From Thermotogae bacterium (GTDB lineage Bacteria; Thermotogota; Thermotogae; Petrotogales; Petrotogaceae), in the NCBI GenBank assembly GCA_024233675.1, contig JACKPH010000006.1, forward strand, positions 20,126 through 84,125: a stretch of DNA of 64,000 nt. Direction: 5' to 3'. How positions within the stretch are numbered: position 1 is the stretch's first letter; every line of letters starts with the position of its first letter. The notes beneath the pieces are model-generated. The model did not search any database. It was not told the DNA's origin and worked only from the letters and a program-made list of their open reading frames with translations. Both the position numbers and the translations under genes were made by a program. Positions 44,639-52,079 of this stretch are shown here, in pieces.

Positions 44639-44746
44639 ATGAATATTTTTGAAAAAAGAAGAGCTGCGAAATCCTATTATGAAGGATATGAAAGACTTAA
44701 TAACGATCTTAAAGAGTATTATCTTGAAAGTATAAGAAGAATATAA
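44639..44746 (+). CDS. Small protein, 35 residues, unknown
   Basis: An ATG frame of 35 codons with a very strong ribosome site (AAGGGAGGGAAAATT). The product begins MNIFEKRRAAKSYYEGYERL and is charged, rich in Tyr, Arg, Glu and Leu, and looks like a single amphipathic helix without a membrane segment. Codon use (AGA, ATA, CTT) matches the neighbours. It lies after a near-consensus promoter and 14 bases before a second small gene with an equally strong site; a terminator closes the pair. I recognise no family. A true small protein is more likely than chance given these signals. Confidence 0.7.
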   Translation: MNIFEKRRAAKSYYEGYERLNNDLKEYYLESIRRI

Positions 44747-44760
44747 ACGGAGGTGTTTAT

Positions 44761-44865
44761 ATGCCTACTAAAACAGAAAAAATAAAAATTAATTATTCTA
44801 ACAGATTTGATATTGATAAACTAAAAGTATTAACAGAAGAAGCAAAAATCCGATACGGATTCTGA
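44761..44865 (+). CDS. Small protein, 34 residues, unknown
   Basis: An ATG frame of 34 codons after ACGGAGGTGTTTAT, an ideal ribosome site. The product begins MPTKTEKIKINYSNRFDIDK and is basic, soluble and probably partly helical in its second half (KLKVLTEEAKIRYGF). It has no signal peptide, no membrane helix and no cysteine. A GNRA-loop terminator starts 12 bases after the stop. A short extra hairpin (AATCCG-ATA-CGGATT) overlaps the stop region. I recognise no family. Co-transcription with the preceding small gene suggests they work together. Confidence 0.7.
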   Translation: MPTKTEKIKINYSNRFDIDKLKVLTEEAKIRYGF

Positions 44866-44877
44866 GATTTTGAGATA

Positions 44878-44901
44878 AAGGCCGAAAGGCCTTCTTTTTT
44901 T
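44878..44901 (+). terminator. Terminator with GAAA tetraloop
   Basis: AAGGCC, loop GAAA, GGCCTT, then CTTTTTTT. The short GC-rich stem with a GNRA loop is typical of efficient terminators of highly expressed short transcripts. Confidence 0.9.
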
Positions 44902-44920
44902 ATATTTTTATTTTTAATTC

Positions 44921-45066
44921 TGAAAAAAATTTCATTATATTTCAAATATAGTAAATATCTATAATGTAGAGCTTATTATTTTCATTTACTTAAAAAAATA
45001 TAGCATTTCATGACTATGAAAAAAATAAATAATTTATTATAATATAATGGTAGGAAAAAAATTTCA
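44921..45066 (+). promoter_or_regulatory. Upstream region of iorAB with repeated TGAAA/TTTCA palindromes
   Basis: TGAAA-AAAA-TTTCA at 44921-44934, TTTCAT-GACT-ATGAAA at 45006-45021 and GGAAA-AAAA-TTTCA at 45053-45066. A TATAAT lies at 45043-45048, so the last copy covers the expected start of transcription. The first palindrome recurs at the lysine operon promoter. Confidence 0.5.
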
Positions 45067-45085
45067 TATTGAAAGGAGAATATGT

Positions 45086-46867
45086 ATGAAAGAATTGCTT
45101 ACAGGGAATGAAGCAATAGCAAGAGGTGCTTATGAAGCCGGTGTTGAATTTGCTGCTGCTTATCCCGGAACACCGAGTACTGAAATACTTGAAAATATAC
45201 CGAAGTATAAAGAAATTTACTGTGAATGGGCTCCTAACGAAAAAGTTTCTGTAGAAGTTTCAGTCGGAGCTTCTATGGCAGGTGCAAGAGTTCTTACCGC
45301 AATGAAACATGTAGGAATGAATGTTGCGGCTGATCCGCTTTTTACATATGCTTATTTAGGAGTTAACGGAGGATTTGTAATTGTTTCCGCGGATGATCCC
45401 GGAATGCATTCCTCACAGAATGAACAGGATAACAGATATTATGCAAGACATGCAAAAATGCCATTAATAGAACCTTCTGATTCTCAGGAAGCAAAAGATT
45501 TTATTATAGAAGCATACGATATAAGTGAAAAGTATGATGTACCTGTTCTTTTCAGAATAACAACAAGAATTTGTCATTCAAAAACAATTGTTGAACTTGG
45601 AGAAAGAAAAAATGTGGGTGTTAAAGCTTATTCAAGAAATATTGAAAAATTTGTTGCAACACCTGCAAGAGCAAAAGTACATCATTATGAACTTGAAGAA
45701 AAACTTAAAAAGCTTGAAGAATATTCAAATACAACATTTTTAAACAAAGAGGAAATTAATGACAGTGAAATAGGAATAATTACTTCCGGAATTTCATATA
45801 ATTATGCAAGGGAAGTATTCGGAGACAGTGCATCATACCTTAAATTAGGATTCACTTTCCCTATTCCGAAAGAAAAAATAATTAATTTCAGCAAAAAATT
45901 TAAAACAATATATGTAATAGAGGAAAATGAACCTTTCCTTGAAACAGAAATAAAAGCACTCGGTATAAATGTAATAGGAAAAGAAAAAATACCGATATGT
46001 GATGAATTAAATCCTGATATAGTAAGAGAAGCACTTTTGGGAGAAAAAACCGACAGAATAGAAATTGTAAAAGAGAAAGTTGTTTCAAGACCACCTACAC
46101 TATGTTCCGGATGTCCGCACAGAGGAATATTTTTTGAACTCAGTAAAAGAAAAGATACAGTTATAACAGGTGATATAGGATGTTATACGCTGGGTTCCGC
46201 AGAACCTCTTAATGCAATGGATTCCGTTGTATGTATGGGAGCAGGTATTTCTGCCGCACATGGTTTTGCAAAAGTTTTTGAAAAAACAGGAAGAAAAACA
46301 AAAGTTTTCGGAATTGTAGGAGATTCTACATTCTTCCATTCAGGAATGACAAGTCTTCTTGATATAGTTTACAATAACAGTAATGTATGTTCTATTATAC
46401 TTGATAACAGAATAACAGGTATGACAGGACATCAGGAGAATCCGGGAACAGGATATACTCTTATGGGAGAAAAAGCTCCTGTTGTAAGTATAGAAAAAAT
46501 ATGTGAAGCAATGGGTATAAAAAATATAACTGTAATTAATCCTAACAATCTTACGGAAACAAAAAATGCACTTAATTTCCACACTGAATTAAATGAACCT
46601 TCTGTAATAATTGCTAAATGGCCATGTGCACTTAAAAGATTTTCTGAGGAAGACAAAAAACAATTTGATCTTTCTGTAAAAAAATATAAAGTTAATCCTG
46701 ATAAATGTAAAAAATGCAGAATGTGTACAAAAACAGGATGTCCTTCAATATCATTTGACAAAGAAAAGGGAGCCTCAATAGATATAAATACATGTATAGG
46801 CTGTTCGGTATGTTATCAGGCTTGTCCTTTCGGTGCAATTGAAAAGGTTGGTGAAGAAAATGTCTAA
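45086..46867 (+). CDS. iorA: Indolepyruvate ferredoxin oxidoreductase, alpha subunit
   Basis: About 593 residues. The N-terminal pyrimidine domain has AYPGTPSTEILENIP and the GMHSSQNEQDNR segment. The central thiamine-diphosphate domain has PTLCSGCPHRGIF, GDIGCYTLG and GIVGDSTFFHSGMTSLLDIV. The C-terminus holds two ferredoxin motifs, CKKCRMCTKTGCP (irregular) and CIGCSVCYQACPFGAI. It oxidises arylpyruvates to aryl-acetyl-CoA while reducing ferredoxin, a step of aromatic amino-acid fermentation. I set the start at ATG 45086 after AAAGGAGAATATGT; an upstream frame extension has no site. Confidence 0.94.
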   Translation: MKELLTGNEAIARGAYEAGVEFAAAYPGTPSTEILENIPKYKEIYCEWAPNEKVSVEVSVGASMAGARVLTAMKHVGMNVAADPLFTYAYLGVNGGFVIVSADDPGMHSSQNEQDNRYYARHAKMPLIEPSDSQEAKDFIIEAYDISEKYDVPVLFRITTRICHSKTIVELGERKNVGVKAYSRNIEKFVATPARAKVHHYELEEKLKKLEEYSNTTFLNKEEINDSEIGIITSGISYNYAREVFGDSASYLKLGFTFPIPKEKIINFSKKFKTIYVIEENEPFLETEIKALGINVIGKEKIPICDELNPDIVREALLGEKTDRIEIVKEKVVSRPPTLCSGCPHRGIFFELSKRKDTVITGDIGCYTLGSAEPLNAMDSVVCMGAGISAAHGFAKVFEKTGRKTKVFGIVGDSTFFHSGMTSLLDIVYNNSNVCSIILDNRITGMTGHQENPGTGYTLMGEKAPVVSIEKICEAMGIKNITVINPNNLTETKNALNFHTELNEPSVIIAKWPCALKRFSEEDKKQFDLSVKKYKVNPDKCKKCRMCTKTGCPSISFDKEKGASIDINTCIGCSVCYQACPFGAIEKVGEENV

Positions 46868-47432
46868 AGTAAAAAATATTCTTTTGGTCGGTGTAGGCGG
46901 TCAGGGAACTATTCTTACATCAAAAATACTTTCAACAGCTCTTTTGGATGCAGGATATGATGTAAAAATGTCAGAAGTACACGGAATGGCACAGCGCGGC
47001 GGTTCAGTTACAACACAGGTAAGATACGGAGAAAAGGTTTATTCTCCTATAATAGGTAAAGGACAGGCTGATATACTTGTTTCTTTTGAAGTAATGGAAG
47101 CAATGAGATGGATTGATTACTTAAATCCTGATGGAGATATTATCGTAAACAATTACAGTATTAATTCAGCACCTATACTTTCCGGAAAAGCAGAATATCC
47201 TTCCGGAATTTTGGAAGAACTATCCAAAAAGGCAAAAACAAAAGTAGTTGATGCTTTCAAAACAGCAGAAGAACTCGGAAATATAAAAGTTCAGAATATA
47301 GTTCTTTTGGGTGCTTTAGTAAAAAAATTCAAACTTGATGATATAAACTGGGAAGAAGCAATAAAAAATAATGTTAAACCGAAATTCTTAGAAATAAATT
47401 TGAAAGCTTTTGAAAGCGGAAAAGAATTATAA
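46860..47432 (+). CDS. iorB: Indolepyruvate ferredoxin oxidoreductase, beta subunit
   Basis: About 190 residues of the gamma-type pyruvate ferredoxin oxidoreductase family: ILLVGVGGQGTILTSKILST near the N-terminus, then VHGMAQRGGSVTTQVRYG, and QNIVLLGALVKKF. It binds IorA to form the active enzyme. The start at ATG 46860 overlaps the iorA end by 8 bases, giving translational coupling. An in-frame ATG 27 bases earlier has no ribosome site. It ends at a bidirectional hairpin. Confidence 0.93.
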   Translation: MSKVKNILLVGVGGQGTILTSKILSTALLDAGYDVKMSEVHGMAQRGGSVTTQVRYGEKVYSPIIGKGQADILVSFEVMEAMRWIDYLNPDGDIIVNNYSINSAPILSGKAEYPSGILEELSKKAKTKVVDAFKTAEELGNIKVQNIVLLGALVKKFKLDDINWEEAIKNNVKPKFLEINLKAFESGKEL

Positions 47433-47434
47433 AT

Positions 47435-47464
47435 AAAACTCCGGAATATTTTTCCGGAGTTTTA
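47435..47464. terminator. Bidirectional intrinsic terminator
   Basis: TAAAACTCCGGAA and TTCCGGAGTTTTA form a stem of about 12 bp between convergent iorB and the macro-domain gene. Confidence 0.85.
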
Positions 47465-48331
47465 TATTTTTAAAGCTGTTGTTCCGAGGAGAGGTTCACC
47501 GTATTTAAAAAGAAATTTATTTATTTCAAATATATCATAAAAATTTTTTTCGGTGAAATATCTGAAAATAATATCTGATCTGTCCGATAGTGAAAATCCA
47601 CATTCGGAAAGAAAATTTTCCGAATTATATACATCTAACTCTAATGCGATGGAAATTGCTTTTGCAGTATTTTTATCACAAATTTCTTTATTATTTATAA
47701 TATCAATAAAAAATTTTTTATCAGTATTTGCCTTTTTATAAAGAGAATAATTAATATTATAATTTCCAGGTATTTTACATACACCTGAATTATTAACTGG
47801 AATTTTTACTGAGTTTTTTATTAGATAGGAATCCAAATCATTAAAGAGCGGATTGTTTAGTATAAAATCATTTCTGTCAAATATCACAAGAAAAATATCC
47901 GCGTCATAAGATTCAAGAAATTTTTTAATTACTGATACAGCAATATTTATGGCTTTATCTTTAGGATATCCGTATATACCGGCAGAAATAAGCGGAAATG
48001 CAATACTTTTAAGTTTTAATGATTTAAATATATTTAAAGAATTTTCATAACATTTTTTCAGATAATCTTCCTCGTCGGAAAATCCGCCCTGCCACACAGG
48101 ACCTACAGTATGTATTATATATTCTGCCGGGAGATTATAACCCTTTGTAATTTTTGCCTCACCTGTTTTACAACCGCCGAGATTTTTGCATTCTTTTAAC
48201 AATTCATATCCTGCGGCATTGTGTATAGCCCCGTCTACTCCTCCTCCACCGAGAAGCGATCTGTTTGCGGCATTAACTATGACTTCTGTATTTACTTTTG
48301 TTATATCTGTATTTATTATTTTAAAAGGCAT
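47462..48331 (-). CDS. Macro-domain protein with C-terminal helical module
   Basis: A 289-residue protein. Residues 1 to about 170 form a macro domain of the YmdB/ADP-ribose hydrolase type: VIVNAANRSLLGGGGVDGAI (about residues 17-36), GCKTGEAKITKGYNLP, IIHTVGPVW and FPLISAGIYGYP. It probably removes ADP-ribose or hydrolyses O-acetyl-ADP-ribose. Residues about 185-289 are a separate helical domain with LSECGFSLSDRSDIIFRYF and FYDIFEINKFLFKYGEPLLG, a module I recall from other Firmicutes macro proteins but whose function is unknown. The start follows AGGAGGTGAA. Confidence 0.85.
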   Translation of the reverse strand: MPFKIINTDITKVNTEVIVNAANRSLLGGGGVDGAIHNAAGYELLKECKNLGGCKTGEAKITKGYNLPAEYIIHTVGPVWQGGFSDEEDYLKKCYENSLNIFKSLKLKSIAFPLISAGIYGYPKDKAINIAVSVIKKFLESYDADIFLVIFDRNDFILNNPLFNDLDSYLIKNSVKIPVNNSGVCKIPGNYNINYSLYKKANTDKKFFIDIINNKEICDKNTAKAISIALELDVYNSENFLSECGFSLSDRSDIIFRYFTEKNFYDIFEINKFLFKYGEPLLGTTALKI

Positions 48332-48373
48332 TTTTCACCTCCTGATATATTTAAAAACATTATAATTATAAAT

Positions 48374-48406
48374 AAAAAAAGATGAAATCTGATTTCATCT
48401 TTTTTA
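48374..48406 (-). terminator. Intrinsic terminator of the cysEK operon
   Basis: AAAAAAAGATGAAATC and its complement form a stem with a short loop just after the cysK stop, with a T run on the minus strand. Confidence 0.8.
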
Positions 48407-49300
48407 TATTTCAAAGTTACTTAAATATCTTTCTCCGTGATCACAGGCTATTGTAATAATTCTTTTATTATCATCCGAAGATTCCGAAAGTTTCTTTGCA
48501 GCAAGTATATTAGCACCTGAAGAAATACCCACAAAAAGTCCTTCATCTTTTGCAAGTCTTAAAGTCATTTCATAAGCTTCATCATCATTTATTTTTATTA
48601 TCTGATCCAAAATAGAAACATTGAGATTTTTTGGTATAAAACCTGCACCTATTCCCTGAATTTTATGTTTACCGGGAGCATTTCCCGAAATTACTGCTGA
48701 ATTTTCCGGTTCAACTGCTGCAATTTTTACACAGTCACCGAAAAAATTTCTGAGAACAGAACCTACACCTGATATTGTACCGCCTGTTCCTACTCCGGCT
48801 ACAAAAGCATCTATGTTATAATCCATCTGTTTTAATATTTCAGGACCTGTTGTAAATTTATGAGCAAGAGGATTTGCAGGGTTACTGAACTGGTCGGGCA
48901 TAAAAGCATTATATTTTTCTTTTATTTCCGTAGCTTTTTCTATAGCACCCTTCATTCCTTTTGATGCATCAGTGAGAATAAGTTCTGCACCAAACATTTT
49001 TAAAACTTTACGTCTTTCTATGCTCATACTTTCAGGCATTACAAGAATTACTCTGTAACCACGGCTTGCACCTATGGCTGCAAGTGCAATACCAGTATTA
49101 CCGCTCGTAGGTTCAACTATAATATTCTGATTTTCATTTAAAAGTCCTTCATTTTCGGCATGTTTTATCATAAAAAAAGCCGGTCTGTCCTTTACACTTC
49201 CCGCAGGATTATTTTTTTCAAGTTTAACAAATATATTACCGGGTTTTGCAACTTTTGAAAGAGTTATTACCGGGGTATTTCCTATTGAAGTATATATCAT
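48404..49300 (-). CDS. cysK: Cysteine synthase
   Basis: A 298-residue PLP enzyme. The PLP lysine lies in GSVKDRPAFFMIKHAE (about residues 35-50). The substrate loop is EPTSGNTGIALAAIGASRGY, and the phosphate loop is GVGTGGTISGVG. It makes cysteine from O-acetylserine and sulfide. The length is normal. The start follows AAAGGAGAG. It is 12 bases after cysE in the same operon. Confidence 0.95.
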   Translation of the reverse strand: MIYTSIGNTPVITLSKVAKPGNIFVKLEKNNPAGSVKDRPAFFMIKHAENEGLLNENQNIIVEPTSGNTGIALAAIGASRGYRVILVMPESMSIERRKVLKMFGAELILTDASKGMKGAIEKATEIKEKYNAFMPDQFSNPANPLAHKFTTGPEILKQMDYNIDAFVAGVGTGGTISGVGSVLRNFFGDCVKIAAVEPENSAVISGNAPGKHKIQGIGAGFIPKNLNVSILDQIIKINDDEAYEMTLRLAKDEGLFVGISSGANILAAKKLSESSDDNKRIITIACDHGERYLSNFEI

Positions 49301-49312
49301 TTTATCTCTCCT

Positions 49313-49912
49313 TTATATAACAAAATCACTGTTAATTGTTGATTCAAGATTGCACATCGAATATGTGGGACAGTTAATTTTTCTTATTTTTGCAGGTATT
49401 CCTACTGCTACGCTTTTCGGAGGGATATCCATAAGTACTACTGAGTTTGCACCTACTACTGCACCATCACCTATAAATATAGGTCCGAGAACCTTTGCGC
49501 CGGCTCCGAGCATTACATTATTTCCTACATCAGGATGTCTTTTACCTTTTGATACTTTTTTTGCGCCGAGAGTAACACCGTGATAAATCAGAGTACCTGT
49601 ACCCACAGAAGCTGTTTCACCAATTACAATACCTAATCCGTGATCTATCACTACACCGGGATGTATATCAGCTCCCGGATGTATATCCATGGTGTAAAAA
49701 ATTTTTGTTAATGTGTAAAGTATAAAAGAAACAGGATATATTTTATATTTATGAAAAAAATGATAAAATCTGTAATTCATAAGTCCGTGAAAAGCTGTAT
49801 TTGTAAAAAAAACCTTAATTTTTGATGTGGCTACGGGATCTTTTTTTAAATACATCTCAAGATCTTCTGATAAAGATTTAAAAATATTAGTAAAGTCTTT
49901 TATAAAGTTCAT
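49313..49912 (-). CDS. cysE: Serine O-acetyltransferase
   Basis: About 199 residues with the left-handed beta-helix of hexapeptide transferases: IHPGADIHPGVVIDHGLGIV (about residues 77-96), then GETASVGTGTLIYHGVTLGA, KRHPDVGNNVMLGAGAKVLG. Catalytic His and Asp lie in DHG and HGVTLG. It acetylates serine for CysK. The start at 49912 follows CTTACGGAGGCCTATA; an upstream extension of 20 residues to 49972 has no site and crosses a hairpin. It is the short EpsC/SAT type found in Gram-positive-like bacteria. Confidence 0.93.
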   Translation of the reverse strand: MNFIKDFTNIFKSLSEDLEMYLKKDPVATSKIKVFFTNTAFHGLMNYRFYHFFHKYKIYPVSFILYTLTKIFYTMDIHPGADIHPGVVIDHGLGIVIGETASVGTGTLIYHGVTLGAKKVSKGKRHPDVGNNVMLGAGAKVLGPIFIGDGAVVGANSVVLMDIPPKSVAVGIPAKIRKINCPTYSMCNLESTINSDFVI

Positions 49913-49965
49913 TATAGGCCTCCGTAAGTTTTGATTTAAAACAAAAATTATCCGAATTAAAAGAA

Positions 49966-49999
49966 AATACATATGAATGATTGCTCATTCATATGTATT
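49966..49999 (-). repeat. Perfect 15-bp inverted repeat before cysE
   Basis: AATACATATGAATGA, loop TTGC, then its exact complement. On the minus strand it follows a TATAAT-like box (complement of 49998-50003) and precedes a T-rich stretch, so it could be a terminator for the upstream DMT gene, an attenuator for cysEK or an operator at the start of transcription. I cannot choose from sequence alone. Confidence 0.6.
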
Positions 50000-50098
50000 A
50001 TACTATTTAAATATTTCCTGTTATGTACGTAAATTAAAATTGAGTTAAATTTATGAAATAATAATATAAATTCATTTATTTGCCTTTAAATGCTTTTA

Positions 50099-51007
50099 TC
50101 AGTCGTTAATCTTTGAAACACGGCTATCTTTTACGGCAAATTTTTCAGAAATGAAAGTTCCTCCTATAACAAGTATTGCACCTATTATTGTGTAAATATT
50201 AGGGAATGTTTTATATATAAGAGATTCACTTATTACTGTTACTACAGGGATAAAATAAACACTGTTCATAACTGTTTTTGAACCGGATAATCTTATAGCC
50301 TCATTCCAGAAAATATACCCAAGAGCTGAACAGAATATTCCGAGATATAAAAGTGCAAAAACAACAGAAGGCTGAAACCATAATGAGAAAACCGGACATG
50401 TCGGAGAACTTTTAAGTTCTATAAAGACAAAAGGAATAAAGAATATAGCTCCGAACATATTTATATCTCTTGTTACTATAAGATTATTATGTTTCTGAAG
50501 TTTTTCCAGAAATATAGTATAAAGTATCCAGGATATTACTGCTCCGAACATCAGTAAATCACCTTTAGGATTAAGTTTCAGTACAAATTTTCCGTTAAGT
50601 ATGAGTACAGCCACACCTATAAAAGCTATTAGGGTTCCTATATATCTTATTTTGTTTGAAAATGTCTTTTTTATAATATCATCGATTATTAAAAAAATTA
50701 TAGGTATTGCGGAAATTATAAGAGAACCGTTTGTAGCGGTTGTATACATAAGTCCGGTGTTTTCAAAAAGAAAATATCCTGTAACACCGAAAAATGAAGC
50801 CATAAAAAGATTAAACCATTCTTTTTTTTCATATTTTATATCTTTCCTTATAAATATAAGCATTACCGATGCCGCAAGTATAAATCTTATAAAACCTGCA
50901 GTTATAGGGGGAATATAGTTAACCACGACTTTTGTGGCAACAAAAGATATACCCCAGAGAATAACTGTTATCCATATAAAAAAAAGTCCTTTTGTTCCTG
51001 ACTGCAT
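50099..51007 (-). CDS. EamA/DMT-family membrane transporter
   Basis: A 302-residue protein with ten predicted membrane helices in two EamA repeats. The first repeat starts ILWGISFVATKVVV and ends IGVAVLILNGK. The second repeat runs from LLMFGAVISWILYT and ends TIIGAILVIGGTFI. DMT proteins export amino acids or metabolites. It lies in a run with the sliding-clamp-like, polC and ruvC genes, nine bases after the clamp-like gene. A GAGGTGAAAT ribosome site marks the start. The substrate is unknown. Confidence 0.9.
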   Translation of the reverse strand: MQSGTKGLFFIWITVILWGISFVATKVVVNYIPPITAGFIRFILAASVMLIFIRKDIKYEKKEWFNLFMASFFGVTGYFLFENTGLMYTTATNGSLIISAIPIIFLIIDDIIKKTFSNKIRYIGTLIAFIGVAVLILNGKFVLKLNPKGDLLMFGAVISWILYTIFLEKLQKHNNLIVTRDINMFGAIFFIPFVFIELKSSPTCPVFSLWFQPSVVFALLYLGIFCSALGYIFWNEAIRLSGSKTVMNSVYFIPVVTVISESLIYKTFPNIYTIIGAILVIGGTFISEKFAVKDSRVSKIND

Positions 51008-51015
51008 ATTTCACC

Positions 51016-52077
51016 TCAGTTTATTTTATATTCATTTACCGGTATCTGGAATCTTTTATGTTTTTTTTCATCAACGAATGTAAGGTAGTTTTTTCCTGAA
51101 AAAAGTGTTATTTTTTCGGACATTCTCGAAAGCAGAGAACGTATTTTTCTTATATGAAAATTACTCAGATAGTAGTTTTCAAAACTATAAGGTATTTTCC
51201 ACGAGAAAGAAGTATTATTTTCTTCTTTGTATATATAAGATTCTGAATTTTTCAGAACAAGATGAGCCTTGTTATCTTTTGAAAAAGAAGTATACATCTT
51301 GTTTAAAGCATTTTTAAAATAAGAGGAATCAATTATCTGATTTTCAAGATAAGAGGTTTTCCTAAGTCCGGGATCAAATATATATTCATTATCAAAACAT
51401 GATTCAACAATAATTCCGGGAACATAAAATATTAATTTTTCTTTTGTAATGCCTACTGTTAATATAAGATCTTTTTTTATTTTTGAAAATGATTTTAATA
51501 TATGCCGGACAGTTACATAAGGTAATGAATATACAAAATCTTCATTACTTTCCGAAAAAAAAGCTATAGCCTCAAAATATCCGGAATTATACTGAAAAAA
51601 ACATTTATTTTTTTTGGATACTATATTTATAAGGTCACCTTCTGATGCGGCACATGATGTAAAATCTATTTTATCGGTAAATTCTGAAATCTTTGTTCTG
51701 AAAAGAATTTTAAAATTTTTCGAAGGAAAAACATTAAAATTTTCTTTTAAATAAGATGTTGAAAATCTCATTTCCCTGAATTCAAAAGTAAGATTTTTTT
51801 CGTCTATTGATATTTTAACAACATCATCAGTTTTGTTTTTATTCTCTTTCAGAAGTCCTTTTAAATACTGTACGGGAATTGTATAAATTCCCTCAAACGG
51901 AAGAAAATCACCTGAAAAATTTATTGTTATATTTGCACATCCGTCGGAAGCATAAATTTTAAGTGAATTATCATAATACAGACTAAGTTTTCTGTAACTC
52001 GGTTCAACAGTTCCTGTAAAATTATCTAATAATTCAATAGTATTTTTTAATTTTCCGTAATTTATATAACCTTCCAT
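51016..52077 (-). CDS. Divergent DNA sliding-clamp-like (DnaN-type) protein
   Basis: A 353-residue protein that I read as three beta-clamp repeats. Repeat 1 (about 1-120) has IYTIPVQYLKGLLKENKN and LTFEFREMRFSTSYLKENF, which match the DnaN ILK helix and the strand before the FP-type motif. Repeat 2 (about 125-240) and repeat 3 (about 245-353) show the same helix-then-strand plan, and the end (TLFSGKNYLTFVDEKKHKRF) resembles the DnaN C-terminus, but the canonical MPVRL end is missing. The length is near the usual 365. It starts inside the end of polC. It could be a second clamp or PolC-specific accessory factor; this is inference. Confidence 0.5.
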   Translation of the reverse strand: MEGYINYGKLKNTIELLDNFTGTVEPSYRKLSLYYDNSLKIYASDGCANITINFSGDFLPFEGIYTIPVQYLKGLLKENKNKTDDVVKISIDEKNLTFEFREMRFSTSYLKENFNVFPSKNFKILFRTKISEFTDKIDFTSCAASEGDLINIVSKKNKCFFQYNSGYFEAIAFFSESNEDFVYSLPYVTVRHILKSFSKIKKDLILTVGITKEKLIFYVPGIIVESCFDNEYIFDPGLRKTSYLENQIIDSSYFKNALNKMYTSFSKDNKAHLVLKNSESYIYKEENNTSFSWKIPYSFENYYLSNFHIRKIRSLLSRMSEKITLFSGKNYLTFVDEKKHKRFQIPVNEYKIN

Positions 52078-52079
52078 TT

